Counted from the first letter of the stretch, positions 36,742-46,259 are shown. The stretch is 64,000 nucleotides of DNA from Vibrio maritimus (GCF_021441885.1 NZ_CP090439.1:930001-994000); one strand, 5' to 3'. Numbers and translations: made by a program. The notes: generated from the sequence alone by a model not told the origin.

Positions 36742-38133
36742 TTATTGTTGTTTCGTTGTTGGCTTTGAAAGCACAGGCGCTTCGGCGTGGTAATTAAAAC
36801 CACCAAGAAAATAGGCTAAGTTGCTGTTAACAATGTTGAGGTCAGTCTCAAGACGTAGCGCTTCAATCTCGATAGCAAGCTCATCGCTTGCCGCGGTGAT
36901 GACATCGCTAAACTGAGCGGTATTGTTTTCATAGCCTCTTTCTACTGCCTGAGTCCGAGCTTTAGCCTGGGGAAGCAAGCTTTGTTGATAACGTTCAAAA
37001 CGTTCACTAAGGTTTTGTTTATCCATTAAAAGAGCGTTTACTTTGGCATTCATCTGGCTCAGTAGGGCATCTTTACTGGATTTGGAAGCAACAACTTGAT
37101 ACTCCGCCGCAGAATGGTTTTTATCTTGTCGATTACCCGTGAATAAAGGGATGTCCATAGTGACGTAGGCACTTAATAGATCGGGGGCAGGTGCGCCGCG
37201 CATATTGGGAGCCTGGCGATGGGCGTACATGGCCTCAACCCCGAATTGCGGCTTGTACGCTTCTTCTGCGATGGATACCTGAGTCTCGCTCGCTGCGATT
37301 TGCACATCTGCAATGCGTGCCATGGGGTGCTGATTCAACAGTTGAAAGTAATTTGCTCGCTGCTGATTGCTAAGTTGCTGCTCAAGGCGCTGCCAGTCTG
37401 CTGAAACGTCAGCAGTTAAGCTTGGTTGGTTGGCTAACCATTCTGCGCCTAGCCATTCTGAGAGCTGCGATACAATGCGGTTTTGCATCTGGCGGTTCGC
37501 ATGCAGCTTTTCATCCAGCTTACCGACTTGAAGTTGCGTACGAATCAGATCTTGAGACTCACTGTTGCCAATGGCGTAGTTGGTTTGAATGAATCGCTCC
37601 ATTTCGACCATCAAGGTTCGATTTTCAAGCAGCACTCGCTCAGATTGTTGTTGGAAGCCTAACTCTAGCCATAATTGAGTGATGCTATTGGCAATGTCTA
37701 GCTCGCGTACTTCAACTTGAAAACCAATGCCATCGGCTTGTTGTTGGGCCTTCTTGTTTTGCAGATCGAGCGTTGAGCCGCGCCCAAATTGTTGCATTAG
37801 ACCCACAGAAATATTGGTCATAGGATCTTCATCAAACCGAAAACTATCGGTAGGTAAACCGCCCACACCGACCTTAATTGTCGGGTCTTTGAGTGTTGAA
37901 CTGGCGATGCCTGTGTCACGCATCGCCTGAGACTGAGCGTGGTACTGCGTACGATTTGCATCATTAGCAATCGCCATGTTTATTAGGGTTTCAAGCGACA
38001 AAGCATCAGAAACGCTCTGTTCACTCGCGTGCTGTTTAGTCCCAGCGCCACTCACAGCATGAGTAGCGGGGACAACAAATAAGATCGCACTTACAGCCAG
38101 TGCAACCGAATGGATTGTTGTTTTCACGATCAT
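36742..38133 (-). CDS. cusC: Outer membrane efflux channel CusC (TolC-like)
   Basis: About 463 residues from MIVKTTIHSV, which gives a signal peptide (VVPATHA); an in-frame ATG at 38172 adds 13 residues. Two OEP domains are seen, with long helical segments rich in Gln and Ala and the typical GLMQQFGRGSTLDLQ and NSNLAYFLGG blocks. It is the outer-membrane exit of the CusCBA pump. It is 18 bases before cusB. It lacks a clear lipobox, unlike many CusC proteins. Confidence 0.88.
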   Translation of the reverse strand: MIVKTTIHSVALAVSAILFVVPATHAVSGAGTKQHASEQSVSDALSLETLINMAIANDANRTQYHAQSQAMRDTGIASSTLKDPTIKVGVGGLPTDSFRFDEDPMTNISVGLMQQFGRGSTLDLQNKKAQQQADGIGFQVEVRELDIANSITQLWLELGFQQQSERVLLENRTLMVEMERFIQTNYAIGNSESQDLIRTQLQVGKLDEKLHANRQMQNRIVSQLSEWLGAEWLANQPSLTADVSADWQRLEQQLSNQQRANYFQLLNQHPMARIADVQIAASETQVSIAEEAYKPQFGVEAMYAHRQAPNMRGAPAPDLLSAYVTMDIPLFTGNRQDKNHSAAEYQVVASKSSKDALLSQMNAKVNALLMDKQNLSERFERYQQSLLPQAKARTQAVERGYENNTAQFSDVITAASDELAIEIEALRLETDLNIVNSNLAYFLGGFNYHAEAPVLSKPTTKQQ

Positions 38134-38211
38134 TTCCAAACTACGAGCCCGAAAAACAGGCACGACAAACATTCCCCAACAAATGCTGGGCGTAATTACG
38201 TTGTGAAATGA

Positions 38212-38610
38212 TTAAACCGAGGGTGGGCGCTCGAGATGCTCGATGCGTTGTACTGGATGTTCAAAGGGATCAACAGCACGTTTAGAGAAACGCGAGAGGC
38301 TTTCTCCTGGCGTGATGAAAGACCAAGTGAAACCAAGGGTCATTCCGCATAAGGTTGTACAGCAGTTTAATGCGGAGTCTGACTCTGCATCAGAGCATTG
38401 CTGTTGATTCGACAAGTCAGTTTGCGCGGATTCTCCGTGGTGCATGTGATGAGCCGATGAGGGCTGGTGAGTCATGCCACAGGGAGACAGAGGGTCTATG
38501 TCACCATTGCTCATGCCCATTGCCGGATAGCTTGAAACAAACGTTGCAATAACGAGTGCTGTCAAACTCAGCAATGTGATCCATGTTTTGTTGGCAATGA
38601 TGGTGCGCAT
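38212..38610 (-). CDS. His/Met/Cys-rich exported protein, DUF2946-like
   Basis: 132 residues. A hydrophobic N-terminal signal/anchor (WITLLSLTALVIATFVSSYP) is followed by a metal-rich stretch (CGMTHQPSSAHHMHHG) and a cysteine cluster (LNCCTTLCGM). Such small proteins open many copper-efflux operons in gammaproteobacteria and probably bind copper in the periplasm; the exact role is unknown. It is the first gene of the cus unit, directly behind the MerR-type promoter. Confidence 0.78.
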   Translation of the reverse strand: MRTIIANKTWITLLSLTALVIATFVSSYPAMGMSNGDIDPLSPCGMTHQPSSAHHMHHGESAQTDLSNQQQCSDAESDSALNCCTTLCGMTLGFTWSFITPGESLSRFSKRAVDPFEHPVQRIEHLERPPSV

Positions 38611-38637
38611 AACAAACCTTTCTAGCAGAATATAGTA

Positions 38638-38668
38638 ACTATAAAGGTTACCCCTAGGGTAAAGTCAA
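38638..38668 (-). promoter_or_regulatory. MerR/CueR-type copper promoter of the cus operon
   Basis: On the minus strand: -35 TTGACT, 19-bp spacer, -10 TATAGT. The spacer carries the dyad TTACCC-TAG-GGGTAA. A 19-bp spacer with a central dyad is the hallmark of MerR-family promoters. No CueR-like gene is in the window. Confidence 0.78.
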
Positions 38669-38691
38669 GAAAGCATGTAGGCAAGTGAACG

Positions 38692-38928
38692 CTATTTCGA
38701 CAAATGAGAAATTAATCTCTCTCTTCTGAGATCCAAAATTTCATCTATCAGTTTCTCTTTCGCATTAATACCAAAATGCTCGGCATAGTTTTGTACTTTA
38801 GATATCTGGTCTTTATCGAGTTGGTAGACATCTCGTTTAAGTCTCTGGCGAGCTTCGCTTTTAATGCAGCCTTGCTGCTGAAGCAGGCGAACAATGGTTG
38901 CATCTGTGGGGTGTTTAAGCTGGTTCAT
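38692..38928 (-). CDS. Small helical protein of unknown function
   Basis: 78 residues, highly charged and helical (LLQQQGCIKSEARQRLKRDV; EKLIDEILDLRRERLI), no membrane span. The family is not recognised. No strong ribosome site is seen, and it lies between the cus promoter and a region with no genes. Probably coding because of its composition and full-length open frame; a DNA- or RNA-binding role is only a guess. Confidence 0.5.
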   Translation of the reverse strand: MNQLKHPTDATIVRLLQQQGCIKSEARQRLKRDVYQLDKDQISKVQNYAEHFGINAKEKLIDEILDLRRERLISHLSK

Positions 38929-39326
38929 TTTGTATTCTTTGAATCAGAACATTAAAAAGGATGTTGTTGTAAGGTTGAGAGGCAAGATAAACAGGAACTG
39001 TGACAGCTTTATTGCAACTAGGCGCACTGGTTGGCACTTTTTGAGAGAGGCAATAGTGCCAAAATCGAAGGTTTTGCTTCGATCATCCATCGCCATTCTT
39101 GTTCTAAATTTGGAAGGCTTATTTTAAAAAAGAAAATAACAACCTGAATAGTTACAAATCTTGTGTGAAATCAGCCGCAATTAAGTGTCTTTTTAGGCAG
39201 ATTATCTGATGGCTCCCCCTCTGAGTGTTAACATATTTTTAACTGGCAATTATCTATTGAACATCATATGAGTTGATTGATATCGATGTTCTTAAAAGAC
39301 AGTACCCTACTAGAAAAGGTAAAAAT
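38929..39326. other. Gene-free region before the chitinase gene
   Basis: About 400 bases. One perfect 8-bp inverted repeat (TTGGCACT 39031-39038 / AGTGCCAA 39055-39062) is visible. The last 100 bases presumably carry the chitinase promoter. I see no NagC or ChiS-type site that I can defend. Confidence 0.55.
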
Positions 39327-41921
39327 ATGTTTAGGATGAACAAGATAGCGACCTCTTTGGTCTGCATTGTGTTAAGTGGGCAGTTACTCGCTGCAGAACC
39401 GTACGATGCAACTCAATCTTATGCAGGTGGGACACAGGTCACAGTGGATGGGGCTATTTATGAAGCGAAATGGTGGGTCGGAGTAGGACAAAGTCCAACC
39501 GATACTTACGCTAATGAGTGGGACTCGCCATGGAAACTGGTCAGCGGGACTGCGCCAGACCCAACGCCGGATCCGAATCCAGACCCTACACCGGACCCAA
39601 CTCCTGATCCTACGCCAGACCCAAGCCCAGATCCTGGACCTTCTGACGGTGTATGTGCCGACTTCAACGTCTATCCAAATTGGACCCAAGGTGACCACGC
39701 GAACGCGGGTGACATCATGGTAAATGACAACTCTGCTTATAAAGCTAACTGGTGGACATCGTCTTTGCCGGGTAGTGATGGCAGTTGGACTCTCCATGTT
39801 GCCTGTGATGACGCTGGCTCAGGTGGCGGTTCTGGAGCGGCAGTATCCTTGCCAAACCCTCTAGACCCCGTTCGCTTAGAGGTGAGTGGATGGCCAAATC
39901 ATTTTGTAGTCGCAAGTCCTGCGACATTAGAGGCACCATCACACACAATGGTGACTGGTGTAGATAGTCAGTCATTGGCAGATACGACAGCACTTACCAA
40001 TGCCTTTGTCACTTTGATTAACGAGGCGAGTTCAGCGGGTTCCACTTCCATCATCATTAGCAGCGATCTTCTCGACGTAGCAAGTGCAGACAAAGGTCAA
40101 GCACTTGGTGTCATCGCAGTTAAAGAGGCATTGACCGCAGCGGTAAGTTCGACCTCGAGCCAAATCGATGTCAACGACATCAACTCACTTACTGATGATG
40201 CACAGGGTCTGGCTCAGGCTCATAATCTCGTCCTCTCATCGCTAGCCCCGCAAGCAACCTTCGGTTGGACATTAACTATTGGTGACTTTGCTTACAATAC
40301 TTATTCTGGCAAGCGAGCAGTATGGAACGCCGCTTCTTCTGAATCAGCAGATCTACTTTCAAGTTTTGCCCTTTACCAAGCTGACTCACAGAATAAAGCC
40401 GATTTTATTGCCTTTACTAAATCAGCCGCGACACCTGCTCTGAGTGATGAGCAGTGGCACTATGCGCTGGAATACGTTAAACAGGTTTCTGATCATATTA
40501 AGACGCCAGCGCTATTGTCTCAGTTGCCAACGGCTCAAGCTGCCACCTATTTTATGGGAGCGACGACAGCGAGCAGTCAACTTCGAAAAGCGGCACACAG
40601 CAATGTATTTGCTATCTTGTTTGACTCTGAAACAGTTGAGTTAACCAATAAGATCGAAGCCTACAACACGGCGACCGTGCCTCTTTATTACGTAGGCGAG
40701 AGTATCACCAACGGACCGCTTACTCGTATTGCCTCACTGAATAGCGAGCTAACGAGTGCAGAGAATGCAATGAACAACCAAGCGTTCTTGTATGAAGTCT
40801 CTCAGGGCAATTGGGCACCTTCAACAGTTTATAAATGGGCGGACTTCCTGGCGGGTCTAAACTCGATGCACAATGTAGGTGTGGCAGGGAACACGTTCTG
40901 GTTGATTGATGACACTGCAGACGATGCGACCAATGCCATCTATGCGAAAGTCGCGATTGCGGCATTCTTATCGCAGAGTATGCAAGAGACCATTCGTTAC
41001 AACGCATGTGATGAAAACAACTGGTCAGAAGTACGATACGGCGCGCCAGTTAACTACCCAATGACGGCAAGTTGTGGACAGCTAGGTCAAAAATACGCGG
41101 ACTATGGTATGGACCCAGTGACAGGTGTTGATCACCCTTATTCTTGTCCTCGAGATCCTAAGATGGAAGTCAGTGCGCTGACCAATGCGAAATGGTACGG
41201 GGCTCCAGCACCTATTTTTGCGGCTCCAGACTCGGTGCTCGCAGAAAAAGGCTTATTGGTGAATGGCAACGTTGGTCGCTGGACTAATGATGGTCACTGT
41301 ATGGAAGTACCTGCAACAGTTGATGGCTCAAAGCAAGTTTGGGAGCGAGCGGACTGTAAAGTTTACGAAGGTCAAAAGGCAGGTAAGTTCATTTGGGATG
41401 GCAGCGATACTACTGGAACGGTTGAAGGCTGTGGTTGGTGGGGACGTGGTGTTATTCAAACCACTGGTCGCCAAAACTTCGGTACGCTCAACCACTTTAT
41501 GGGGCGCTCTCATGTGGATCCAGAGACCGTCGGTACGACAGTCAATGGTGTTGTCGTGGAAGCGCCGCCGGCAAACCCTCTCTATGCTGACCTTGATTTC
41601 TGTTCAAACCCTGGCTTGATCTGTAGTTCAGAGGAGAATCGTGAAATCAAATGGATAGCAGGTCTGTTCTACTGGGTTTCTTCAGTACAAACCTACAATG
41701 ATGAAGGTGGTCCTTATGCGGCTTGGAACTATCATACTGAGCTGAAGAAATACGTGGATGGCGGACTGCAAGGCACTGAGTTTATTGATGCAGTGTCAGG
41801 TATTGTTAACCGCGGTTGCCCAGATAGCACGTGTCCTGTGAGCGGTGAGGTACACGCAGTGAAAGAGCGACAAGATAACTTTAAGCTTGTATTGCAAACG
41901 CTGGGGCTAAATCCACAATAA
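39327..41921 (+). CDS. Secreted GH19-like chitinase with two CBM5/12 domains
   Basis: About 864 residues from MFRMNKIATS, chosen because AAAAGG precedes it; 18 further in-frame codons upstream lack a good site. Signal peptide (SGQLLAA), then a chitin-binding domain (GGTQVTVDGAIYEAKWWV), a Pro-Asp/Pro-Thr linker, a second chitin-binding domain (NDNSAYKANWWTSSLPG), an unassigned 350-residue middle region, and a C-terminal GH19-type part with GRGVIQTTGRQNFG and paired cysteines. It should cut chitin or a related glycan outside the cell. GlcNAc products could enter through the NagE encoded 3 kb away. Confidence 0.87.
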   Translation: MFRMNKIATSLVCIVLSGQLLAAEPYDATQSYAGGTQVTVDGAIYEAKWWVGVGQSPTDTYANEWDSPWKLVSGTAPDPTPDPNPDPTPDPTPDPTPDPSPDPGPSDGVCADFNVYPNWTQGDHANAGDIMVNDNSAYKANWWTSSLPGSDGSWTLHVACDDAGSGGGSGAAVSLPNPLDPVRLEVSGWPNHFVVASPATLEAPSHTMVTGVDSQSLADTTALTNAFVTLINEASSAGSTSIIISSDLLDVASADKGQALGVIAVKEALTAAVSSTSSQIDVNDINSLTDDAQGLAQAHNLVLSSLAPQATFGWTLTIGDFAYNTYSGKRAVWNAASSESADLLSSFALYQADSQNKADFIAFTKSAATPALSDEQWHYALEYVKQVSDHIKTPALLSQLPTAQAATYFMGATTASSQLRKAAHSNVFAILFDSETVELTNKIEAYNTATVPLYYVGESITNGPLTRIASLNSELTSAENAMNNQAFLYEVSQGNWAPSTVYKWADFLAGLNSMHNVGVAGNTFWLIDDTADDATNAIYAKVAIAAFLSQSMQETIRYNACDENNWSEVRYGAPVNYPMTASCGQLGQKYADYGMDPVTGVDHPYSCPRDPKMEVSALTNAKWYGAPAPIFAAPDSVLAEKGLLVNGNVGRWTNDGHCMEVPATVDGSKQVWERADCKVYEGQKAGKFIWDGSDTTGTVEGCGWWGRGVIQTTGRQNFGTLNHFMGRSHVDPETVGTTVNGVVVEAPPANPLYADLDFCSNPGLICSSEENREIKWIAGLFYWVSSVQTYNDEGGPYAAWNYHTELKKYVDGGLQGTEFIDAVSGIVNRGCPDSTCPVSGEVHAVKERQDNFKLVLQTLGLNPQ
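39555..39641 (+). repeat. Pro-Asp/Pro-Thr linker repeat in the chitinase gene
   Basis: Degenerate 12-base units coding P-D-P-T / P-D-P-N join the two chitin-binding domains. Typical flexible, protease-resistant linker. Confidence 0.8.
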
Positions 41922-41948
41922 CGAATCAGTAGCTATATTCGTAAAGCG

Positions 41949-41990
41949 AAAAGGCTTCCACACTAGGGTTTGCTAGCGGGAAGCCTTTTT
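41949..41990 (+). terminator. Terminator after the chitinase gene
   Basis: 11-bp stem AAAAGGCTTCC / GGAAGCCTTTT with a 19-base loop and a T-run; it can serve both converging genes. Confidence 0.83.
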
Positions 41991-42009
41991 ACATGATGTT
42001 ATTCGTGGT

Positions 42010-42195
42010 TTAGAACCTAGTTTTATTGCGACTCGCACTATAAACGGGTGAGTAGTAGACATTGCAACAGTATTGGCATTGGTACTTTTTGGTGTACTTA
42101 TGGGTGAAATACTTCTCTAACAGGGTCTTTTGGGCAGGCAAGTAACCGTTTTTCTTATGGCATATTGGGCACTGCTTCATCGCGTTTGTAGGCAT
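42010..42195 (-). CDS. Small zinc-ribbon protein
   Basis: 61 residues from MPTNAMKQCPIC. Two Cys pairs (CPIC and CQYC) frame a lysine- and tyrosine-rich middle, which is a minimal zinc ribbon. The family is not recognised. Start uncertain: ATGs at 42216, 42195 and 42180 are in frame. It converges with the chitinase gene. Confidence 0.6.
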   Translation of the reverse strand: MPTNAMKQCPICHKKNGYLPAQKTLLEKYFTHKYTKKYQCQYCCNVYYSPVYSASRNKTRF

Positions 42196-42360
42196 TGGTT
42201 TGTCGCTCTCTAGCAAGGCAGTGGAGTACTAAACTCCGCGTCGTTTTCGAGAAGAGCTGCCTTCCTAGAGGTGCAAACTGATTATTTGAGGACTCCGCTA
42301 GTGCATGTTATGCACCCGGCTACGCTAATGCACGCTCTAAGAAGACAGGTTTGGTTAACA

Positions 42361-43509
42361 TTATGAAGCGCGCGCACATTCTAATTTATGCGTACCAACT
42401 TTACTTAATACCATTTGCCAGACACTTAAATGTCGACATCTAAATGCTCCTGCACAACTGAGTAAATAATATTTCCACATGCGATAGAACATATTACTCT
42501 GTTCTAGTGAACCAGAATTATAGGCTTTATCGAAATTTTTATACCAAGCGACAAGCGTTTTATCGTAGTCTTCACCAATATTGTGTAGGTCTTCTAAATT
42601 AAACATCGGCTCCATGGCGGAACTAAGCTGACAAAGTGATGGGATTTCGCCATTAGGAAAAATGTATTTATTGATCCAAGGGTCAGTTGTTGTCGTTGTT
42701 TCAAATGAACCAATATTGTGTAGTAAGAACAAACCATCTTCTTTCATGAATGTGTTGGCGACCTTAAAAAACTCTCGATAGTTCTTGGCACCGACGTGTT
42801 CAATCATTCCAACGGAGACGACACGGTCATAAGTTTCTTTAGGTTGGTATTCGCGATAATCCTGAAGGATGAAATTGACATCCAACCCTTTGCTTTCGGC
42901 GATCACTTGACCTGCTTTTGCTTGCTCTTTCGATAGCGTTAGACCATCACAAATAACGCCATATTTCTCAGCCGCATAGTTCATTAAACTACCCCAGCCA
43001 CAGCCGATATCGAGCACCCTCATACCTGGATCAAGACCGATTTTACGGCAGATCAGATCCAGCTTTTTTTCCTGAGCTTCATCGAGTGTAGATGCGTCTT
43101 TCCAATACGCACAAGTATACGTCATGCGCTTGTCTAGCATAGCTTCATAGAGATCATTTCCGATATCGTAATGAAAGCTAATGTCTTTTTTGCTTTGGCA
43201 AATACTTTGAGGGTTAAACAACTTCTTCACTTTTGCTTTGCCAATCTTGCTACCCAAAGCAAGCTTCAATCCTGTACTTAACTTGCTCTCAAGGTCATTC
43301 GACATTACTCGAGAAATCATCTCCGCAATATCTTGGCATTCCCACCATCCTTCCATGTAGGTTTCACCCAATCCCAGCGACCCATCGCAGATGACTCGGT
43401 CAAACATTTTTTCGTCCTTGACCTTAATATCCCACGGACGATCGCCATTTAGACAGATATCCGCAGAGCTTAAGAGTTTTTCAAAAATACGATATTCATT
43501 CAGTGCCAT
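42361..43509 (-). CDS. cfa: Cyclopropane-fatty-acyl-phospholipid synthase
   Basis: 382 residues, the standard Cfa size. The SAM-binding motif VLDIGCGWGSLMNYAA (near 165-180), the block SFHYDIGNDLYEAMLDKRMTYTCAYW and the C-terminal FYRMWKYYLLSCAGAFRCR are typical. It methylenates unsaturated membrane lipid chains, often on entry into stationary phase or acid stress. Directly upstream are two inverted repeats that fold its leader strongly. Confidence 0.94.
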   Translation of the reverse strand: MALNEYRIFEKLLSSADICLNGDRPWDIKVKDEKMFDRVICDGSLGLGETYMEGWWECQDIAEMISRVMSNDLESKLSTGLKLALGSKIGKAKVKKLFNPQSICQSKKDISFHYDIGNDLYEAMLDKRMTYTCAYWKDASTLDEAQEKKLDLICRKIGLDPGMRVLDIGCGWGSLMNYAAEKYGVICDGLTLSKEQAKAGQVIAESKGLDVNFILQDYREYQPKETYDRVVSVGMIEHVGAKNYREFFKVANTFMKEDGLFLLHNIGSFETTTTTDPWINKYIFPNGEIPSLCQLSSAMEPMFNLEDLHNIGEDYDKTLVAWYKNFDKAYNSGSLEQSNMFYRMWKYYLLSCAGAFRCRHLSVWQMVLSKVGTHKLECARAS

Positions 43510-43922
43510 TACACTACTCCTCGGTGACTACTGACCGACAATATGCATTCATTGTTATATATTTTTTGTTTGTCGGTTTGAGTAAAAGTTAGCAATTAGA
43601 AATAAAGCGCTCACTGATGTGAGAATGAATACGCTAATATGCTAACTTTTATGGCGTGAGTCTAATATTTGTAATGTGGCTATAAAATCAATTTTTGTTT
43701 AACTGTTGTTTTACCGAGTTTAACATCAAGTATTGTTTTTAAATTCTAATAAAATCCTTTACTGTCATTATTTTTAAAATTAGTCTTCTTAAACATTCCA
43801 ATAGATTATATCGAATAGATGAGCTCTTTATTGCCGTTAGAAACGGCTATTTACTTTGTTTCTAACAACATACAGGAGTATTCATTGAAATTGCTGAAGA
43901 TGTAAAAGCAGAGGAGAGTGAG
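43510..43922. other. Gene-free region between cfa and the coiled-coil gene
   Basis: About 410 AT-rich bases. Two inverted repeats occupy the cfa-proximal third (see the separate entry); the rest has no gene. A second ribosome-like site AGGAG at 43874 sits before a TTG/ATT codon, 40 bases upstream of the coiled-coil start. Confidence 0.6.
43534..43650 (-). other. Stacked hairpins in the cfa leader
   Basis: First hairpin: ACCGACAA (43534) / TTGTCGGT (43570), 8-bp arms. Second: AAAAGTTAGCA (43584-43594) / TGCTAACTTTT (43640-43650), a perfect 11-bp pair, with inner helices AGCG/CGCT and CTCAC-TGAT-GTGAG. Together they can fold almost all of the first 140 bases upstream of cfa. Confidence 0.6.
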
Positions 43923-44666
43923 ATGTTCGAACAGTTACAAGACGCATTGGATGAGTTTGAGCAGCAGCGTGAAGTATTAGAATCATTACAGCTCAAACTC
44001 TTAGAGCGAAGCTGCGAGCTTGACCATGCCCATACCAAAATTCAATCTTTAGAGCGTAAGCTCGCGAGATCAGAAGTAGATCCAGCAGAAACGGACCACA
44101 AGCTGAGTGAACAACTGAAGCAGTTAAAGATAAAAATTTCCAATCTTGAAGAAGAAGTGAAGTCGTTAAAAGGAGGCAGTAACCCTAAGAAGCTTAAAGA
44201 GCAGATAGCGCGATTGAAGGAAAAGAATAAGGCATTAACCAAAGGAAACGGGCTGCTTAAGATTCAGAGTCAGGACTATCGCAAGGAAATGAATGGACTG
44301 AGAAGAGATCTTAAAAACCAGCTCATCACGCGAACGCAGCTGGCTATGACTCATGCTTACACCGATAGTGGACATGAGCTCTGGATGATTCCAACAAAAT
44401 TAGGTATTGATAGGGGGAAAGGGGTAGAGCGTATTATTGCCTTGCTGCACTTAGCACCGAACGGAATTGGTTACCTAGTGACAGTAATGAATGGAGAGAT
44501 CAACTTAGACGAAGAAGTGGCGGGACGCGGCTTGCCAGCAATGCCAAAGCGCATGTATGCACATGCCGAGAAGTGGTTATCGAAAGTGGAGTCTCAACAC
44601 TACAATGTAACTGAGCAAGACCTGATGACAATTGGAGGTTTCACAGATTTGGATGGAGATCGCTAA
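43923..44666 (+). CDS. Coiled-coil protein of unknown function
   Basis: 247 residues. Residues 1-140 are a long coiled coil (EQQREVLESLQLKLLERSCE; LKQLKIKISNLEEEVKSLKG). The last 100 form a globular part (ELWMIPTKLGIDRGKGVERI) without cysteines or a known motif. The ATG has a GAGGAGAG site. The frame is open for 13 more codons upstream to an ATT that itself follows AGGAG, so a non-standard longer start cannot be excluded. The family is not recognised; cytoplasmic. Confidence 0.78.
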   Translation: MFEQLQDALDEFEQQREVLESLQLKLLERSCELDHAHTKIQSLERKLARSEVDPAETDHKLSEQLKQLKIKISNLEEEVKSLKGGSNPKKLKEQIARLKEKNKALTKGNGLLKIQSQDYRKEMNGLRRDLKNQLITRTQLAMTHAYTDSGHELWMIPTKLGIDRGKGVERIIALLHLAPNGIGYLVTVMNGEINLDEEVAGRGLPAMPKRMYAHAEKWLSKVESQHYNVTEQDLMTIGGFTDLDGDR

Positions 44667-44696
44667 GTTGTTCCCATTAAGGGGCATAGAGACGAG

Positions 44697-44721
44697 AAAA
44701 GGCCACGATCGTGGCCTTTTT
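44697..44721. terminator. Bidirectional terminator between the coiled-coil gene and nagE
   Basis: Perfect palindrome GGCCACGATCGTGGCC flanked by A4 and T5. A further pair, TTTGTTCGGC (44728) / GCCGAACAAA (44782), folds the nagE 3' flank. Confidence 0.83.
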
Positions 44722-44801
44722 GTTAGGTTTGTTCGGCAGAACGGTGACTAATCGCTTTTCGAGAACATAGGGGGAACTCTAGCCGAACAAAATTCTTAAA
44801 A

Positions 44802-46259
44802 TTAGTGTTTGTGGATCTGCTTCATTGCTGTCGCAACTTTGTCTACTTTGCCCACTCCAACAATAACCTGTACCGTAGTTTCGCCCATTACAACCACACC
44901 AGCAGCCCCCAGTTTTTTCAGTTCATCGCTGTTTACTGCTTTGGAATCTTTCAATTGAAGGCGCAGACGAGTGATGCAGTTGTCGATGGAAACAATATTG
45001 TCATCGCCACCAAGGAACTTGATGTACTGTGCTGCGAGTTGTTCGTCACTTGATTCATTTTCTTCACCCATAACTTCGCCGCGGCCCAATGTTTTTAGAT
45101 TGAACTTAGCGATTGCAAAGCGGAAAACAAAGTAATAAACCACTGCAAAAACAGCACCTTGTACTATAAGCATATACCATTGTGTTGCAAGTGGATTACG
45201 CGTGCCTAGGACAAAGTCGACGAAGCCAGCAGAGAAGCCAAATCCTGACATCCAACCCATCTGCGCTGCAAACCATAAACTGATACCAGTAAGTACCGCG
45301 TGAATCAGGTAAAGAGCAGGTGCAAGGAACATAAACGAGAACTCTAGCGGCTCTGTGATCCCGGTAAAGAACGAGGCAGCGCCTGCTGCAAGCATGACAG
45401 AAAAGACTTTAGAGCGGTTGACTTTGTCAGCCGAGTGATAGATTGCAAGTGCGGCAGCAGGCAGACCGAACATCATGATCGGGAAGAAACCTGCCTGATA
45501 CATACCTGTGACTCCAGGTGTTGCAGTACCATTGGCGATTGACTGAGCGCCACCAAGGAAATTTGGAATATCGTTGATTCCTACAACATCAAACCAAAAT
45601 ACCGGGTACAAAGCGTGGTGCATACCGACAGATAAGAATAGACGGTTAAGGAAGCCAAATAGGCCTGCACCAACCGGTCCCATGCCTTGTAACGTTGTGC
45701 CAAGTTTGAGTAAACCAGCAAACACTGGCGGCCAAACTGCCATTAGAACAAACGCGAGTACCATGCCTGCTAGAGAGGTCAGGATAGGAACAAGACGCTT
45801 ACCCGAAAAGAAAGCCAGGAACTTGGGAAGCTCGACATGTGAGGTACGGTTGTATATCTCTGCTGAGATAATACCAACCACAATGCCTACAAATTGGTTT
45901 GCTACTTTATCAAAAGCCATGTTGACATCCTCTACAGGAATGCCTTTAAGCTGTGCAATTACACCTTTACCTAGCAACGTGGTAACGACAAGCCACATGA
46001 TGAAACCTGATAGCGCTGCAGAGCCGTTTTTGCCTTTGGATAAACCAAACGCTACACCAACCGCAAAGATCACAGCCATGTTGTCGATGATCGCAGCACC
46101 TGACTTTATTAAGAACGCAGCAAGAACGCTGTTTGCCCCCCAACCCGTTGGGTCAAGCCAATAACCGATACCCATGAGTATCGCAGCCGCTGGTAGTGTG
46201 GCGACTGGAACCATGAGTGATTTACCCACATTTTGTAAATACCCTAGCATTGTATTCAT
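44802..46259 (-). CDS. nagE: N-acetylglucosamine PTS transporter, EIICB (NagE)
   Basis: 485 residues. EIIC domain with about ten spans (MNTMLGYLQNVGKSLMVPVA start; FFTGITEPLEFSFMFLAPAL signature), then a short linker and an EIIB domain with the phospho-Cys in SIDNCITRLRL (near residue 418). There is no EIIA domain, so phosphate must come from a separate EIIA such as Crr. It imports and phosphorylates GlcNAc. A NagC-type operator lies 42 bases upstream of the start. Confidence 0.93.
   Translation of the reverse strand: MNTMLGYLQNVGKSLMVPVATLPAAAILMGIGYWLDPTGWGANSVLAAFLIKSGAAIIDNMAVIFAVGVAFGLSKGKNGSAALSGFIMWLVVTTLLGKGVIAQLKGIPVEDVNMAFDKVANQFVGIVVGIISAEIYNRTSHVELPKFLAFFSGKRLVPILTSLAGMVLAFVLMAVWPPVFAGLLKLGTTLQGMGPVGAGLFGFLNRLFLSVGMHHALYPVFWFDVVGINDIPNFLGGAQSIANGTATPGVTGMYQAGFFPIMMFGLPAAALAIYHSADKVNRSKVFSVMLAAGAASFFTGITEPLEFSFMFLAPALYLIHAVLTGISLWFAAQMGWMSGFGFSAGFVDFVLGTRNPLATQWYMLIVQGAVFAVVYYFVFRFAIAKFNLKTLGRGEVMGEENESSDEQLAAQYIKFLGGDDNIVSIDNCITRLRLQLKDSKAVNSDELKKLGAAGVVVMGETTVQVIVGVGKVDKVATAMKQIHKH

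Noticed and set aside
39031..39062. Integron attC or IS end from the TTGGCACT/AGTGCCAA repeat
   Set aside because: Arms are only 8 bp, with no attC core sites and no transposase nearby.
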